From: Acholeplasmataceae bacterium UBA5769
GTDB taxonomy: Bacteria; Bacillota_I; Bacilli_A; Acholeplasmatales; Acholeplasmataceae
Reading direction: 5' to 3'
Assembly (NCBI GenBank): GCA_002418725.1
Contig: DIER01000043.1
Coordinates: 1-64,000 of the forward strand
DNA: 64,000 nt
This document shows, piece after piece, positions 35,847-44,934 of this stretch. The first letter of the stretch is position 1. Every line of letters begins with the position of its first letter. The position numbers and the translations under genes are program-made. The notes beneath the pieces were generated by a model. The model did not search any database. It was not told where the DNA came from and saw only the letters and a program-made list of their open reading frames with translations.

Positions 35847-36200
35847 TTACTTTGCGAAAGTTGCAAATAGATAATTTAGCATCAGTACCAGCATGCCAGC
35901 AGTGAAATAATGCTCAAATCTAATCGTATCTAAATCACTCATGAAAGACATGATTAACAAAAGGATGGTGGGGACGCCAAACCATAAAGCAAGTTTTAAT
36001 GATGTTGATTTCTCAAAATATTGATTCTTATACTGTGTTCTTGTTATAAATAAAGAAATTATTAAAAAGATAAATAATAAACTAACACCATTATCAATCC
36101 ATACTCCAGACTTACCAATTGTAAACCAAAAATAGTTGTTAAGTGAAATCAATAATAAAATATTGACACAATAACCAACTAAAAAATAGTATTTTCTCAT
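35847..36200 (-). CDS. Small four-helix membrane protein (unrecognised)
   Basis: 117 residues with four hydrophobic segments (about 4-22, 28-48, 62-82, 92-114). The start at 36200 is supported by AAGGGG upstream; a longer open frame runs back into the tRNA-Ser gene and is an artefact. No family recognised. It sits next to the tRNA in the accessory stretch. Confidence 0.7.
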   Translation of the reverse strand: MRKYYFLVGYCVNILLLISLNNYFWFTIGKSGVWIDNGVSLLFIFLIISLFITRTQYKNQYFEKSTSLKLALWFGVPTILLLIMSFMSDLDTIRFEHYFTAGMLVLMLNYLFATFAK

Positions 36201-36331
36201 ATTGTTCCCCTTGCGATCCGCAAAATATAAACTGAATTGATTCAATTCAACATTATCTAAGTTGTTAAATAGTATATCATATAGAAATAAAAAAGTCTTG
36301 ACACAATTTGCATCAAAACCGGTTACTTGAA

Positions 36332-36423
36332 TGGCGGAAGAGATGGGATTCGAACCCACGTGCCCCTTTTGAGGACAACTGCATTTCGAGGGCAGCTCGT
36401 TACAACCACTTCGATACTCTTCC
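36332..36423 (-). tRNA. tRNA-Ser(CGA)
   Basis: 92 bases with CCA encoded. Acceptor GGAAGAG/CTCTTCC with discriminator G, long variable arm, T arm GGGTTCGAATCCC. Anticodon loop CTCGAAA gives CGA (reads UCG). The last anticodon-stem pair (31-39) is C against U rather than a Watson-Crick pair. It borders the accessory stretch. Confidence 0.92.
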
Positions 36424-36430
36424 GTTTTTT

Positions 36431-37408
36431 TTACGCATGATGTTTGAAAAAATCATCCACATACTGTACAAATTCATTTCTTGTTTTCGCTTGAGAAAGT
36501 TGTTTTCTTAAACTTGATGCATGTTCAATACCCTTAAGATACCAAGGACCATGACTTCTCATTTCAAGAACACCAGTATGTTCTCCTTTTAATTCTACCA
36601 AAGAATCGAGATGCATGATCATCATCTCTTTAATTTCTTGATGTGTGGGTCTTGGTAAATGAACACCATCTTTTAAATAGGCATTGATTTCTCTAAATAT
36701 CCATGGGTTTCCTAGTGCTCCTCTACCGATCATGACTGCATCACAACCTGTGTAATCGAGCATACGTTTAGCTGAAGGACCATCAATCACATCTCCATTT
36801 CCGATGACTGGAATATTGACAGCTTCTTTAACGGCCTTGATGACATCGAGATCTGCGAGTCCACTATATCCTTGAGATCTTGTTCTTGCATGTACAGTGA
36901 TTGCAGAAGAACCTGCTGCTTCAATACGTTTTGCAACCTCAACAGCATTGACTGAACTGTGATCCCAGCCAGATCTAATTTTAACTGTCACAGGTTTAGA
37001 TACTTTTTTCACAATCTCTCTCACGATATCATAAATAAGATCAGGATTTTTCATAAGTGATGCACCTGCTTGTGCTTTAATAGCCACCTTAGGTACAGGA
37101 CAACCCATGTTAATGTCGATGATGTCACAATTCGAGTGTTTATCGATATAGATGGCTGCATTCACCATGGTTTCTAAATCAGAACCAAAGATTTGCTGTG
37201 CCATAGGCTTTTCAATATCCGTCATATATAAAAGTTTTTTCGTTTTCTCATTCTCATATAGAAGACCTTTATCTGAAACCATTTCAGCGAACACTAAACC
37301 CGCACCATAGTTTCTTGATAGGATGCGGAAAGGTGAATTGGATACGCCAGCCATAGGCGCCAATATGATTTGATTTTCGATGTTTAATTGTCCAATTTTA
37401 AAGGCCAT
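36431..37408 (-). CDS. dusB: tRNA-dihydrouridine synthase B
   Basis: 325 residues from the ATG at 37408, chosen over an upstream start because AGGTGAT lies before it and family members begin FKIGQLNIENQIILAPMAGVS-like. FMN/TIM-barrel motifs: APMAGVSNSPFR, MGCPVPKV with the catalytic Cys (about 99), HARTRSQGYSG and GNGDVIDGPSA. Reduces uridine to dihydrouridine in tRNA D loops. Divergent from hslO. Confidence 0.94.
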   Translation of the reverse strand: MAFKIGQLNIENQIILAPMAGVSNSPFRILSRNYGAGLVFAEMVSDKGLLYENEKTKKLLYMTDIEKPMAQQIFGSDLETMVNAAIYIDKHSNCDIIDINMGCPVPKVAIKAQAGASLMKNPDLIYDIVREIVKKVSKPVTVKIRSGWDHSSVNAVEVAKRIEAAGSSAITVHARTRSQGYSGLADLDVIKAVKEAVNIPVIGNGDVIDGPSAKRMLDYTGCDAVMIGRGALGNPWIFREINAYLKDGVHLPRPTHQEIKEMMIMHLDSLVELKGEHTGVLEMRSHGPWYLKGIEHASSLRKQLSQAKTRNEFVQYVDDFFKHHA

Positions 37409-37486
37409 GCTTATCACCTGACTTATTGTATCACAAGTGATAGTAAGATTCAATTATGGTACAATAATCACTAGGGAGTGAATCAT

Positions 37487-38371
37487 ATGAAAGATTATGC
37501 TATCAAAAGTTATGCGTATAACAAAGAGGTTAGAATTTATGTCGCAACCTCAACAGCTCTTGTTGAAGAAGCGAGAAAAATCCATCAGACCTGGCCAACG
37601 GCGACCGCTGCGCTCGGACGCACTTTAACCGTATCTGCGATGATGGGATTAATGTATAAAGAAGAAGAAACGATTACCGTTCGTATTAAAGGTGATGGTC
37701 CGATTGGATCTATGCTTGTAGAAGCGAATGCACTAGGTGAAGTGCGTGGTGAAATCAGTAACCCTCATGTCTATTTAAAGTATGAAGATGGTCCAAAAAA
37801 AGGTAAACTCAATGTTGGTGCAGCTGTTGGACAGGGATTCTTACATGTTACAAAAGATCTTAAGATGAAAGATTACTTCACCTCCTCTTCAGAGCTTCAA
37901 ACAGGAGAAATCGGTGATGATTTTACCTACTATTTCGCATTATCTGAACAAGTACCTTCATCTGTTGGTGTGGGTGTTTTAGTCGATATCGACCAACATG
38001 TGCTCGCAGCTGGAGGGTATATCTTACAACTTATGCCTAATGTGAAAGAAGAGACCATCGAGAAAATAGAAAGTATTGTTCAAGGGATTGCTCCCATGAG
38101 TACGCTCATCCAAGAGGGAAAATCACCTGAAGATATATTGAGTATCTTAGCGAGTGGTACAGAACAAATCTTAGAAAAACATCCTATTTCATATCGTTGT
38201 CATTGTACAAAAGACGGATTTGCACGAAGTTTATCTGCTTTGGATGACCAAACACTTCATGATTTGATCCATGAAGACGGGGAAGCGGAAATTGAGTGTC
38301 ATTTCTGTCGAAAAAAATATTTATTTCATAAAGAAGAACTAGAACATATTCGAACCTCAAGAAAAAAATAA
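37487..38371 (+). CDS. hslO: Redox-regulated chaperone Hsp33
   Basis: 294 residues. N-terminal chaperone fold (TAALGRTLTVSAMMGLM) and the C-terminal zinc redox switch CHC (YRCHCTK) plus CHFC (IECHFCRKKY). Oxidation releases zinc and activates holdase function. The ATG at 37487 follows AGGGAG by eight bases; a GTG nine bases earlier is less well spaced. Runs against the replication fork. Shares a bidirectional terminator with galE. Confidence 0.95.
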   Translation: MKDYAIKSYAYNKEVRIYVATSTALVEEARKIHQTWPTATAALGRTLTVSAMMGLMYKEEETITVRIKGDGPIGSMLVEANALGEVRGEISNPHVYLKYEDGPKKGKLNVGAAVGQGFLHVTKDLKMKDYFTSSSELQTGEIGDDFTYYFALSEQVPSSVGVGVLVDIDQHVLAAGGYILQLMPNVKEETIEKIESIVQGIAPMSTLIQEGKSPEDILSILASGTEQILEKHPISYRCHCTKDGFARSLSALDDQTLHDLIHEDGEAEIECHFCRKKYLFHKEELEHIRTSRKK

Positions 38372-38387
38372 GCCGTTTGGCTTATTT
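38366..38387. terminator. Bidirectional terminator between hslO and galE
   Basis: Perfect nine-pair stem AAATAAGCC/GGCTTATTT with a four-base loop and T runs on both strands. Confidence 0.88.
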
Positions 38388-39355
38388 TATTTTTGTGAAA
38401 TCTTTTTTCTGTAGTTATAATCTGAACGAACAATGTCTACTAACTTAAATTTAGGCGTCCATCCGAGGATGCTTTTTGCTTTATCGTTTGATGCGATAAG
38501 TTCTGCAGGATCTCCTGCTCTTCTTTCGCCCATAACGACTTTAAGTGGTGCAATTTCATTGACGGCTTGTGCAACTTCTTTAACTGTAAATCCAGCATTA
38601 GAACCTAAGTTCATGGTTTCTGATTTGCCACCTTTAAATAGATAATGTGCGCCAAGTACGTGTGCATATGCCAAGTCACTGACGTGAATATAGTCTCTAA
38701 TGCATGTGCCATCTTTGGTTGGATAATCGCTACCATAAATCGTTAAATGATCTCTTATACCTAAAATGCCTTGAATAGCTACTGGAATAAGATGTGTTAA
38801 TTGATCTTTCATTAACCCAATCTTCATCGATGCATCGGCTCCAGCAACATTAAAGTATCTAAAGATCACATAATTGAATCCATGCGCATTGGCTACCCAT
38901 TTAATCATTTTTTCTGTAGCCAACTTTGTTTCTCCATAAGGATTGATGGGAACCGTTGGATCATCTTCATGACAAACACCACTTGCTTCACCATAAACTG
39001 CTGCAGTTGAACTGAAGACGATTTTTTTGACGTTCTTTTCTTGCATGACTTCAAGTAATACACGAACCCCTTCAACGTTGTTATAGTAGTATTCTAAGGG
39101 TTGTTCAACCGATTCTGGTACGACGATTTTGGCTGCGAAATGCATGACAACGTCAATCTTTTCTTGATTAAAAACTTTTTCCACATCACTTTTTACGCGA
39201 ATATCGCCTTCATAAAAAGTGGCTTCTGGATGCACGAGTTCCATGTAACCTGAAGAAAGGTTATCTAGAATAATGACTTCTTGACCATCTTTGATTAACT
39301 CATATACGGTGTGTGAACCGATATAACCGGCACCACCAACAACTAAAACACGCAT
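38387..39355 (-). CDS. galE: UDP-glucose 4-epimerase
   Basis: 322 residues. Rossmann motif GGAGYIGSH (7-15), catalytic Ser/Tyr/Lys in SSTAAVYG (about 120) and PYGETK (about 145-150). Interconverts UDP-glucose and UDP-galactose, which could feed glycolipid or lipoglycan synthesis; the LtaS-like enzyme and DUF1361 protein upstream fit an envelope role. The ATG at 39355 is chosen because GGAGG stands eight bases before it. Confidence 0.95.
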   Translation of the reverse strand: MRVLVVGGAGYIGSHTVYELIKDGQEVIILDNLSSGYMELVHPEATFYEGDIRVKSDVEKVFNQEKIDVVMHFAAKIVVPESVEQPLEYYYNNVEGVRVLLEVMQEKNVKKIVFSSTAAVYGEASGVCHEDDPTVPINPYGETKLATEKMIKWVANAHGFNYVIFRYFNVAGADASMKIGLMKDQLTHLIPVAIQGILGIRDHLTIYGSDYPTKDGTCIRDYIHVSDLAYAHVLGAHYLFKGGKSETMNLGSNAGFTVKEVAQAVNEIAPLKVVMGERRAGDPAELIASNDKAKSILGWTPKFKLVDIVRSDYNYRKKISQK

Positions 39356-39381
39356 TGTTAAATCCTCCATGTTATTCTATA

Positions 39382-40041
39382 TTAATTATAACCGTTATGT
39401 GATGCATTTGAAAATACAAAATAGGAAACAACATGAATCACCAAATAGATAGCAACAAAACTTATGAAAAAACTAAAGTTCTCAAAAAGCGTTGGTATCA
39501 CCTGAAAAATCTTTAAGAAGTCCCATGAATTTAATCGGATAAATCTACCTATATAAATACCAACAGATGAAGCGATAAATAGAATTGCCATCAAAGGATA
39601 GGTATATTTCTTAACAGGTTCATAAAGATAGGGTTTCATGCGTTCAAGCGATGTTATACCTAACTTTGCAGAAAGAAGTGCTCCCCAAGTGATCATCAAA
39701 ACAACCACCCAATCCATGATTTTAAAGGCATAAACAGAAGGATAATCAATAAAAAAGTTATAGTTCTCAAGATGGATAAAATCAGTCATAACATAAATCG
39801 TATTAGGAAAAAAGAGAATGAAAAACCCAAGAACCATCAGCGTGACGATCAAAGGTTTTTTTGTGATACGTACATGCACATAAAGATAAGAGAGTAGTGC
39901 CGCACATCCCGCTAAAATGATGTTCCACCCTAAGAACAGAATAAGACCATTCATGTAACGAAACCCAAACCCAAAGGCTGCAAACACATAAACCCCTAAC
40001 ATCCAAAACAACTTGTCTTTGAAAAGCATCTTAAGTTCCAT
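39382..40041 (-). CDS. DUF1361 membrane protein
   Basis: 219 residues with six or so hydrophobic helices and the family hallmark FPNTIYVMTDFIHLEN (about 74-89). DUF1361 proteins are found in Firmicutes next to glycolipid or teichoic-acid-type genes; no biochemical function is known to me. Its start overlaps the end of the LtaS-like gene by 11 bases, so the two are co-translated. Confidence 0.86.
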   Translation of the reverse strand: MELKMLFKDKLFWMLGVYVFAAFGFGFRYMNGLILFLGWNIILAGCAALLSYLYVHVRITKKPLIVTLMVLGFFILFFPNTIYVMTDFIHLENYNFFIDYPSVYAFKIMDWVVVLMITWGALLSAKLGITSLERMKPYLYEPVKKYTYPLMAILFIASSVGIYIGRFIRLNSWDFLKIFQVIPTLFENFSFFISFVAIYLVIHVVSYFVFSNASHNGYN

Positions 40042-42160
40042 ATGTTTTCCCTAAAGCTTCCTTAATGATCTGTTGCATATCATCTCTGGAAACGATGATA
40101 TCCGAGAGTTGTTTAAAACGTAAAATATAATCATATGTCTTTTGATCAACAGTTTGATGAAAGGGATAGATGTTACGTGGATTTCTCATCGAATAAAAGT
40201 ATGCATCAGTTGCCACATCCATGAGTCTATTATCCATCGCGTATGTTTTTTCTACTGACAGTCCATGAACACCATAATAGGGATCATTACCTACAGGAAG
40301 ATCAAACAACTCAATGATGGTTCTGTATAAATCGACTTGACTTCTGACCAAAGATTGGCTACCTGTCATTAGACCTCTACGTATCATATAATCCCCATAA
40401 CTGACATATTCATCGCCAGGAACATAAATCCATGCTGGAACTTTTTGTAAAATCTGTCGGGTTTCAATAACCGATATATCGCGTCCCAAAATCAGATTTA
40501 AATCACCGTTTTTTATCCCTGAACCGTGATCACTATAGAAGACATAAACGCTGTTCTCTAGGGTTTGGTCTTGACCAGTTTCACTGATAAAGAAACGTTT
40601 TAAAACGTCGTCGACATAATCGACATAATTGATATAGTTTAACGTCACGTGACTGATACGTCTTGATATCTCTGGATACACATCATAGCGAATGCCGTTT
40701 GGATCAAACTCATACGGTGTATGTGGCATCATCGTGATTGGAAATAGCATAATAGAGCCATAAGTATTGATTAAAGAAGACCCGTGTTGATAGGTATAAT
40801 CTGCTAAATGATAATCTGATATCCAGGGGGAGTGATGCACCTTTTGGTTTACTGTATCATACATGTACCCTTCTGAAATCACGTAACCATCTTTTACAAA
40901 ATCTTCAAGCGAATAGAAGTGGTCAAATCCATACATGTCAGGGTAAATCAAATCACGGTTATAAAATGTTTCTTTATCGCCATGAATCGCCTCTGTATAA
41001 TAGCCTTCTTGATTAAAATATGAGACTAAAGAATCGATGGTATACGGGTTCTTGTTGTATTCCCAATAAAGCGTACGATCCCCCATGGGGTATAGTCCTG
41101 TGAGTACTGCCAATTCACCATCTGAACTCACACCCATACCTACATTGTTATAAAAGTTTGAAAAGTAGAAACTTTGTTCCTTTAGTGCTTGAAAGAATGG
41201 CATACGCTCAGAAATCATCTCTGATTCCATCAAGAAGGTATTGAGCGATTCTAAGTGCACCAAAACAAGGTTTCTTCCCTTTAAAATACCGTGTAGATCA
41301 TCACCATTGGAAATGGTAGGATCGATGGTTAGATCAGCCACTGCTTGGGTTAAGGACAACCGGTTGCTGTAGGTATTCTTATCAAAATAACTGAGATAGG
41401 AATCGACATTCTTATTATAATCCTGATAGGCTTTCGCAAGTTTTTCATCGGTATCTAGTTCTAAAAATGAAACGAGATCTAAATCAAATGGTTGACCGAT
41501 AAACTCACCAATATAATAGGGGTAAACACCTAAATTTTGAATGGCAAATGTACTTTTTACGGAGTTGATCGGAAGTGTTAACTTGTACTGTTCATAGTAA
41601 GAAAAGATGGCTGTAAATAAGGTGACACTTACCAATAAGACTGCAGAAAGATATTTTTGAATGGTAACTCTGAAAGACATCGTTTTAAGCTGTTCGCGAT
41701 CTGAAAGTAAATAAAGGACTAAAAGAATGATAAATGGGAGAAAAACGAGAATTCTTGCATACGTGACCAGTTCTAGAATAGCGTTTAAAAAGGTACCCAT
41801 CGCGAAACCATCAGAGGGATTTAAAAAGATAGTGCTTGCTGGAATGGAAAAAGCCGTTCCAAAGAAGAGATTAAAGACGCCCATCCAAAAGATAAAGAAG
41901 TTTAAAATAAAGGTTAGAACCAATAAGAAAATCATGCGTGCCTTTAGCTTTTTAATCACGATATATCCGATAATCATGAATAAGAATAGGATTGAAAAAT
42001 TTCCTAAAAACGCGTTGATTTCTCCTAAAAACGTATGTCTAAAGGGAGCGATGTACCTGTTCAATTCTTGAACGGTTAGCCAGTAGGTGTTTAGAATATT
42101 AAGTATAAAGTACATACTTAAAAAAATAAAATAGACACTCCACTGATTTTTATCTTTCAC
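40031..42160 (-). CDS. LTA synthase-like sulfatase-fold membrane enzyme
   Basis: 709 residues: five N-terminal membrane helices (about 10-28, 52-70, 75-105, 128-152, 172-190) and an external alkaline-phosphatase/sulfatase domain with metal-site motifs VHLESLNT (301-308), SDHGSG (about 568) and GELAVLTGLYP (348-358). LtaS proteins transfer glycerol-phosphate from phosphatidylglycerol. The nucleophile position reads GVSSDGE, with Ser where LtaS has Thr. GTG start after AGGGGG. In a wall-less cell the likely product is a lipoglycan or glycerophosphate-modified glycolipid (inference). Confidence 0.87.
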   Translation of the reverse strand: MKDKNQWSVYFIFLSMYFILNILNTYWLTVQELNRYIAPFRHTFLGEINAFLGNFSILFLFMIIGYIVIKKLKARMIFLLVLTFILNFFIFWMGVFNLFFGTAFSIPASTIFLNPSDGFAMGTFLNAILELVTYARILVFLPFIILLVLYLLSDREQLKTMSFRVTIQKYLSAVLLVSVTLFTAIFSYYEQYKLTLPINSVKSTFAIQNLGVYPYYIGEFIGQPFDLDLVSFLELDTDEKLAKAYQDYNKNVDSYLSYFDKNTYSNRLSLTQAVADLTIDPTISNGDDLHGILKGRNLVLVHLESLNTFLMESEMISERMPFFQALKEQSFYFSNFYNNVGMGVSSDGELAVLTGLYPMGDRTLYWEYNKNPYTIDSLVSYFNQEGYYTEAIHGDKETFYNRDLIYPDMYGFDHFYSLEDFVKDGYVISEGYMYDTVNQKVHHSPWISDYHLADYTYQHGSSLINTYGSIMLFPITMMPHTPYEFDPNGIRYDVYPEISRRISHVTLNYINYVDYVDDVLKRFFISETGQDQTLENSVYVFYSDHGSGIKNGDLNLILGRDISVIETRQILQKVPAWIYVPGDEYVSYGDYMIRRGLMTGSQSLVRSQVDLYRTIIELFDLPVGNDPYYGVHGLSVEKTYAMDNRLMDVATDAYFYSMRNPRNIYPFHQTVDQKTYDYILRFKQLSDIIVSRDDMQQIIKEALGKTYGT

Positions 42161-42258
42161 ATCTCTTCCCCCTTTCGGTCAATATTCCATATTATATCTC
42201 ATTTTATGGATAGATGCACCGATTATGGATGAATATGTGTGTAGAAGAACTTATAAAA

Positions 42259-42284
42259 AAAGCGTACCAACGGAGGTACGCTTT
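42259..42284 (-). terminator. Intrinsic terminator after gyrA
   Basis: Minus-strand ten-pair stem AAAGCGTACC/GGTACGCTTT with loop TCCGTT and seven T residues, 15 bases past the stop. Confidence 0.9.
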
Positions 42285-42298
42285 GCAATATCTATGGA

Positions 42299-44920
42299 TT
42301 ATTCATCAAACAGTGAATCGGTTGTTACCTTTTCTTCTTGAACTTCCTCGACTTCATCTGGTGCAAGATCGACCGCTTCAATCACCTTTTTGGGTTCATT
42401 GACATTGATGGTTTCTTGAACAAATTGGTTCTCTTCTAGCATCTCTTCTTCGACTTCTTCCTGTCTTGGAACGAGCGCGATTGTGGATACTTTATGATCT
42501 GGGCGTAAGCGAATAATGCGTACACCTTGTGTGGCTCTCTTGGTTTGTGAAATTTGATCCACGTGGGTTCTAATCACGACACCTTTATCGGATACGACAA
42601 TGAGATCTTGGTCATCTGAAACAACTCTCAGCGTTGATAATTTACCGTTTTTCTCGGTGACATTCAGTGTCTTCACACCTTTACCACCGCGAATCTGTTT
42701 ACGATATTCATCAACGTTTGTTCTCTTACCAAAGCCATTTTCAGTAATAATGAGAATTTCTTCTTCGTTGTTAGATATAATGGCTGCACCGACAACTTCA
42801 TCGTTTTCACCAATATCCATACCACGAACACCAGAGGTCGTCCGCCCCATGGCACGTGCACCGTTTTCATCAAAACGAATGGCTTTACCGTTGGATGCGC
42901 CAAGGATGATATCTTTGGTGCCATCGGTTAATCCAACACTCAAGAGTTCATCATCTTCTCTTAAGTTAATCGCGTTGATCCCGTTTGTGCGAATGTTAGC
43001 ATATTCTTTAATTGGTGTACGTTTGATAATACCTTTCTTCGTCACGAAGGTTAAGAACGCATGATCATCTTCAAAGTCCTTCACGTTGGTAAAGGATGCG
43101 AGGTTTTCATCTTTTTGGAATTCAAGAAGGTTGACGATAGGCAATCCTTTAGACTGTCTTGATCCTTCAGGAATTTTGTAGCCCTTAATCTTATAAACGC
43201 GACCTTTATTGGTGAAGAATAAATGGAAATCATGGGTGGATGTCATACGAATATGTTCGACATAATCATCTTCATGCACCTTGATACCAGACATACCAAC
43301 ACCACCACGATTTTGTGTCTTATAGTGGTCAACATTCATGCGTTTGATGTAGCCATTATTGGTTACCGTAATGATGACATCTTCGACAGGAATTAAATCT
43401 TCGTTTTCAATACTTAAGTCTTCATGAAGGTTAATTTCAGTGACACGTTCATCTGCGTAACTTGTCTTAATTTCAATTAACTCTTGTTTGATGATTTCTA
43501 TCTTGCGTGTTTGACTTGCTATGATTTCTTTAAAGTCTTGAATCTTCATGATTAAATCTTGAAGTTCTGACTCGATTTTCTCAATTTCTATACCGGTTAA
43601 ACGTTGTAGACGCATATCCAAAATTGCACGTGCTTGAATATCAGTTAATTGATACTCAGCGATTAATGCTTCTCTTGCTTCATCACCGGTTTTTGAACGT
43701 TTAATAATCTCAATAGCGTGATCGACGTCGTGAAGTGCGATGACTAAACCATCTAAAATATGTTGTCTCGCTTCTGCTTTTTCAAGATCATAAACCGTAC
43801 GACGTTGAATGACTTCAATTTGATGCTCAAGATAATGTTTAAGCAGATCTCTCAAATTAACCATTTGGGGTTGACCTTTAACCAAACAGATCATGTTAAA
43901 CCCAAAGGATTGTTGGAGTTGTGTGTGCTTATACAAGTTGTTTAGCATCACGTGAGGATTCACATCGCGTTTAAGCTCAATCACAATGCGCATTCCTTTA
44001 CGATTTGATTCATCGCGTAGATCCGTAATGCCTTCAACAATCTTTTCTTTCGCAATGTCAGCGATACGTTCAATCAGTGTCGTTTTATTGACTGCATAAG
44101 GAATCGCAGTAATGACAATCGCTTGTTTATTTTTGTGTGTCACAATTTCTGCAGCAGCACGGTTTGCAATAATACCGCGACCTGTTTCATACGCTTGACG
44201 CAGCCCTGATAAACCAAGAATTTGTCCACCTGTTGGGAAATCTGGACCTTTGATAAACTGCATAAGCTCTGCGATTGTGATTTGATCATTATCCATGTAA
44301 GCGAGAAGTCCATCAATGACTTCACCTAAGTTGTGTGGTGGAATGTTGGTTGCCATACCTACAGCAATCCCGGTTGACCCGTTGACGAGTAAATTAGGAT
44401 ATCTCGAAGGTAGAACTGAGGGTTCATGCTCTGATCCATCATAGTTATCGACATAATCAACCGTATTCTTTTCTAAGTCACGGACAAGTTCTCCCGCAAT
44501 TTTAGACATTCTGGCTTCGGTGTAACGCATCGCAGCAGCACCATCACCATCCACAGAACCAAAGTTACCATGTCCATCAATCAAAGGCATGCGGTAGTTA
44601 AAGGGTTGTGCCATACGAACCATGGCATCATACACAGAAGAATCACCGTGTGGGTGATATTTACCGATAACTTCCCCGACGATTCTCGCTGATTTTTTAT
44701 GTGGTTTATCCGCAGACATCCCCAAATCGTTCATCGCATATAAAATACGTCTTTGAACTGGCTTAAGCCCGTCACGAATGTCAGGTAAAGCTCTTGAGAC
44801 AATAACGCTCATCGCATAGTTAAGGAAGGAGGTTTTCATCTCATTTGAAATATTGATCTCCTTGACATAACCTTCGGTGGTCTTCGTCGTTTCTTTATTA
44901 AATGTTTGTTCGTTATCCAT
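42299..44920 (-). CDS. gyrA: DNA gyrase subunit A
   Basis: 873 residues. N-terminal breakage-reunion domain with catalytic Tyr in AAMRYTEARMSKI (about 133), GyrA-box-like KTQNRGGVG/TKRATQG repeats of the C-terminal pinwheel, and a 60-residue acidic tail (EEVEEEMLEENQ). Introduces negative supercoils with GyrB. AAGGAG precedes the ATG. 14 bases after gyrB. Confidence 0.96.
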   Translation of the reverse strand: MDNEQTFNKETTKTTEGYVKEINISNEMKTSFLNYAMSVIVSRALPDIRDGLKPVQRRILYAMNDLGMSADKPHKKSARIVGEVIGKYHPHGDSSVYDAMVRMAQPFNYRMPLIDGHGNFGSVDGDGAAAMRYTEARMSKIAGELVRDLEKNTVDYVDNYDGSEHEPSVLPSRYPNLLVNGSTGIAVGMATNIPPHNLGEVIDGLLAYMDNDQITIAELMQFIKGPDFPTGGQILGLSGLRQAYETGRGIIANRAAAEIVTHKNKQAIVITAIPYAVNKTTLIERIADIAKEKIVEGITDLRDESNRKGMRIVIELKRDVNPHVMLNNLYKHTQLQQSFGFNMICLVKGQPQMVNLRDLLKHYLEHQIEVIQRRTVYDLEKAEARQHILDGLVIALHDVDHAIEIIKRSKTGDEAREALIAEYQLTDIQARAILDMRLQRLTGIEIEKIESELQDLIMKIQDFKEIIASQTRKIEIIKQELIEIKTSYADERVTEINLHEDLSIENEDLIPVEDVIITVTNNGYIKRMNVDHYKTQNRGGVGMSGIKVHEDDYVEHIRMTSTHDFHLFFTNKGRVYKIKGYKIPEGSRQSKGLPIVNLLEFQKDENLASFTNVKDFEDDHAFLTFVTKKGIIKRTPIKEYANIRTNGINAINLREDDELLSVGLTDGTKDIILGASNGKAIRFDENGARAMGRTTSGVRGMDIGENDEVVGAAIISNNEEEILIITENGFGKRTNVDEYRKQIRGGKGVKTLNVTEKNGKLSTLRVVSDDQDLIVVSDKGVVIRTHVDQISQTKRATQGVRIIRLRPDHKVSTIALVPRQEEVEEEMLEENQFVQETINVNEPKKVIEAVDLAPDEVEEVQEEKVTTDSLFDE

Positions 44921-44934
44921 GAGATATCTCCTTT

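Noticed and set aside
33176..36331. Search for an intact insertion sequence, prophage or CRISPR array in the accessory stretch
   Set aside because: No transposase, integrase, regularly spaced repeats or cas genes were seen; only short IS-like motifs.
36201..36359. N-terminal extension of the small membrane protein at 35847
   Set aside because: It reads into the tRNA-Ser gene (MGSNPISSAI is a typical tRNA read-through product); the ATG at 36200 has a good ribosome site.
37478..37490. Shared GTGAATCATATGAA at the starts of hslO and jag (also 53291)
   Set aside because: Short, at two ribosome-site regions, and explained by a common initiation context; probably chance.
42600..43064. 154-codon open frame opposite gyrA
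   Set aside because: Antisense shadow of a conserved coding region; no independent start signals or recognisable product.
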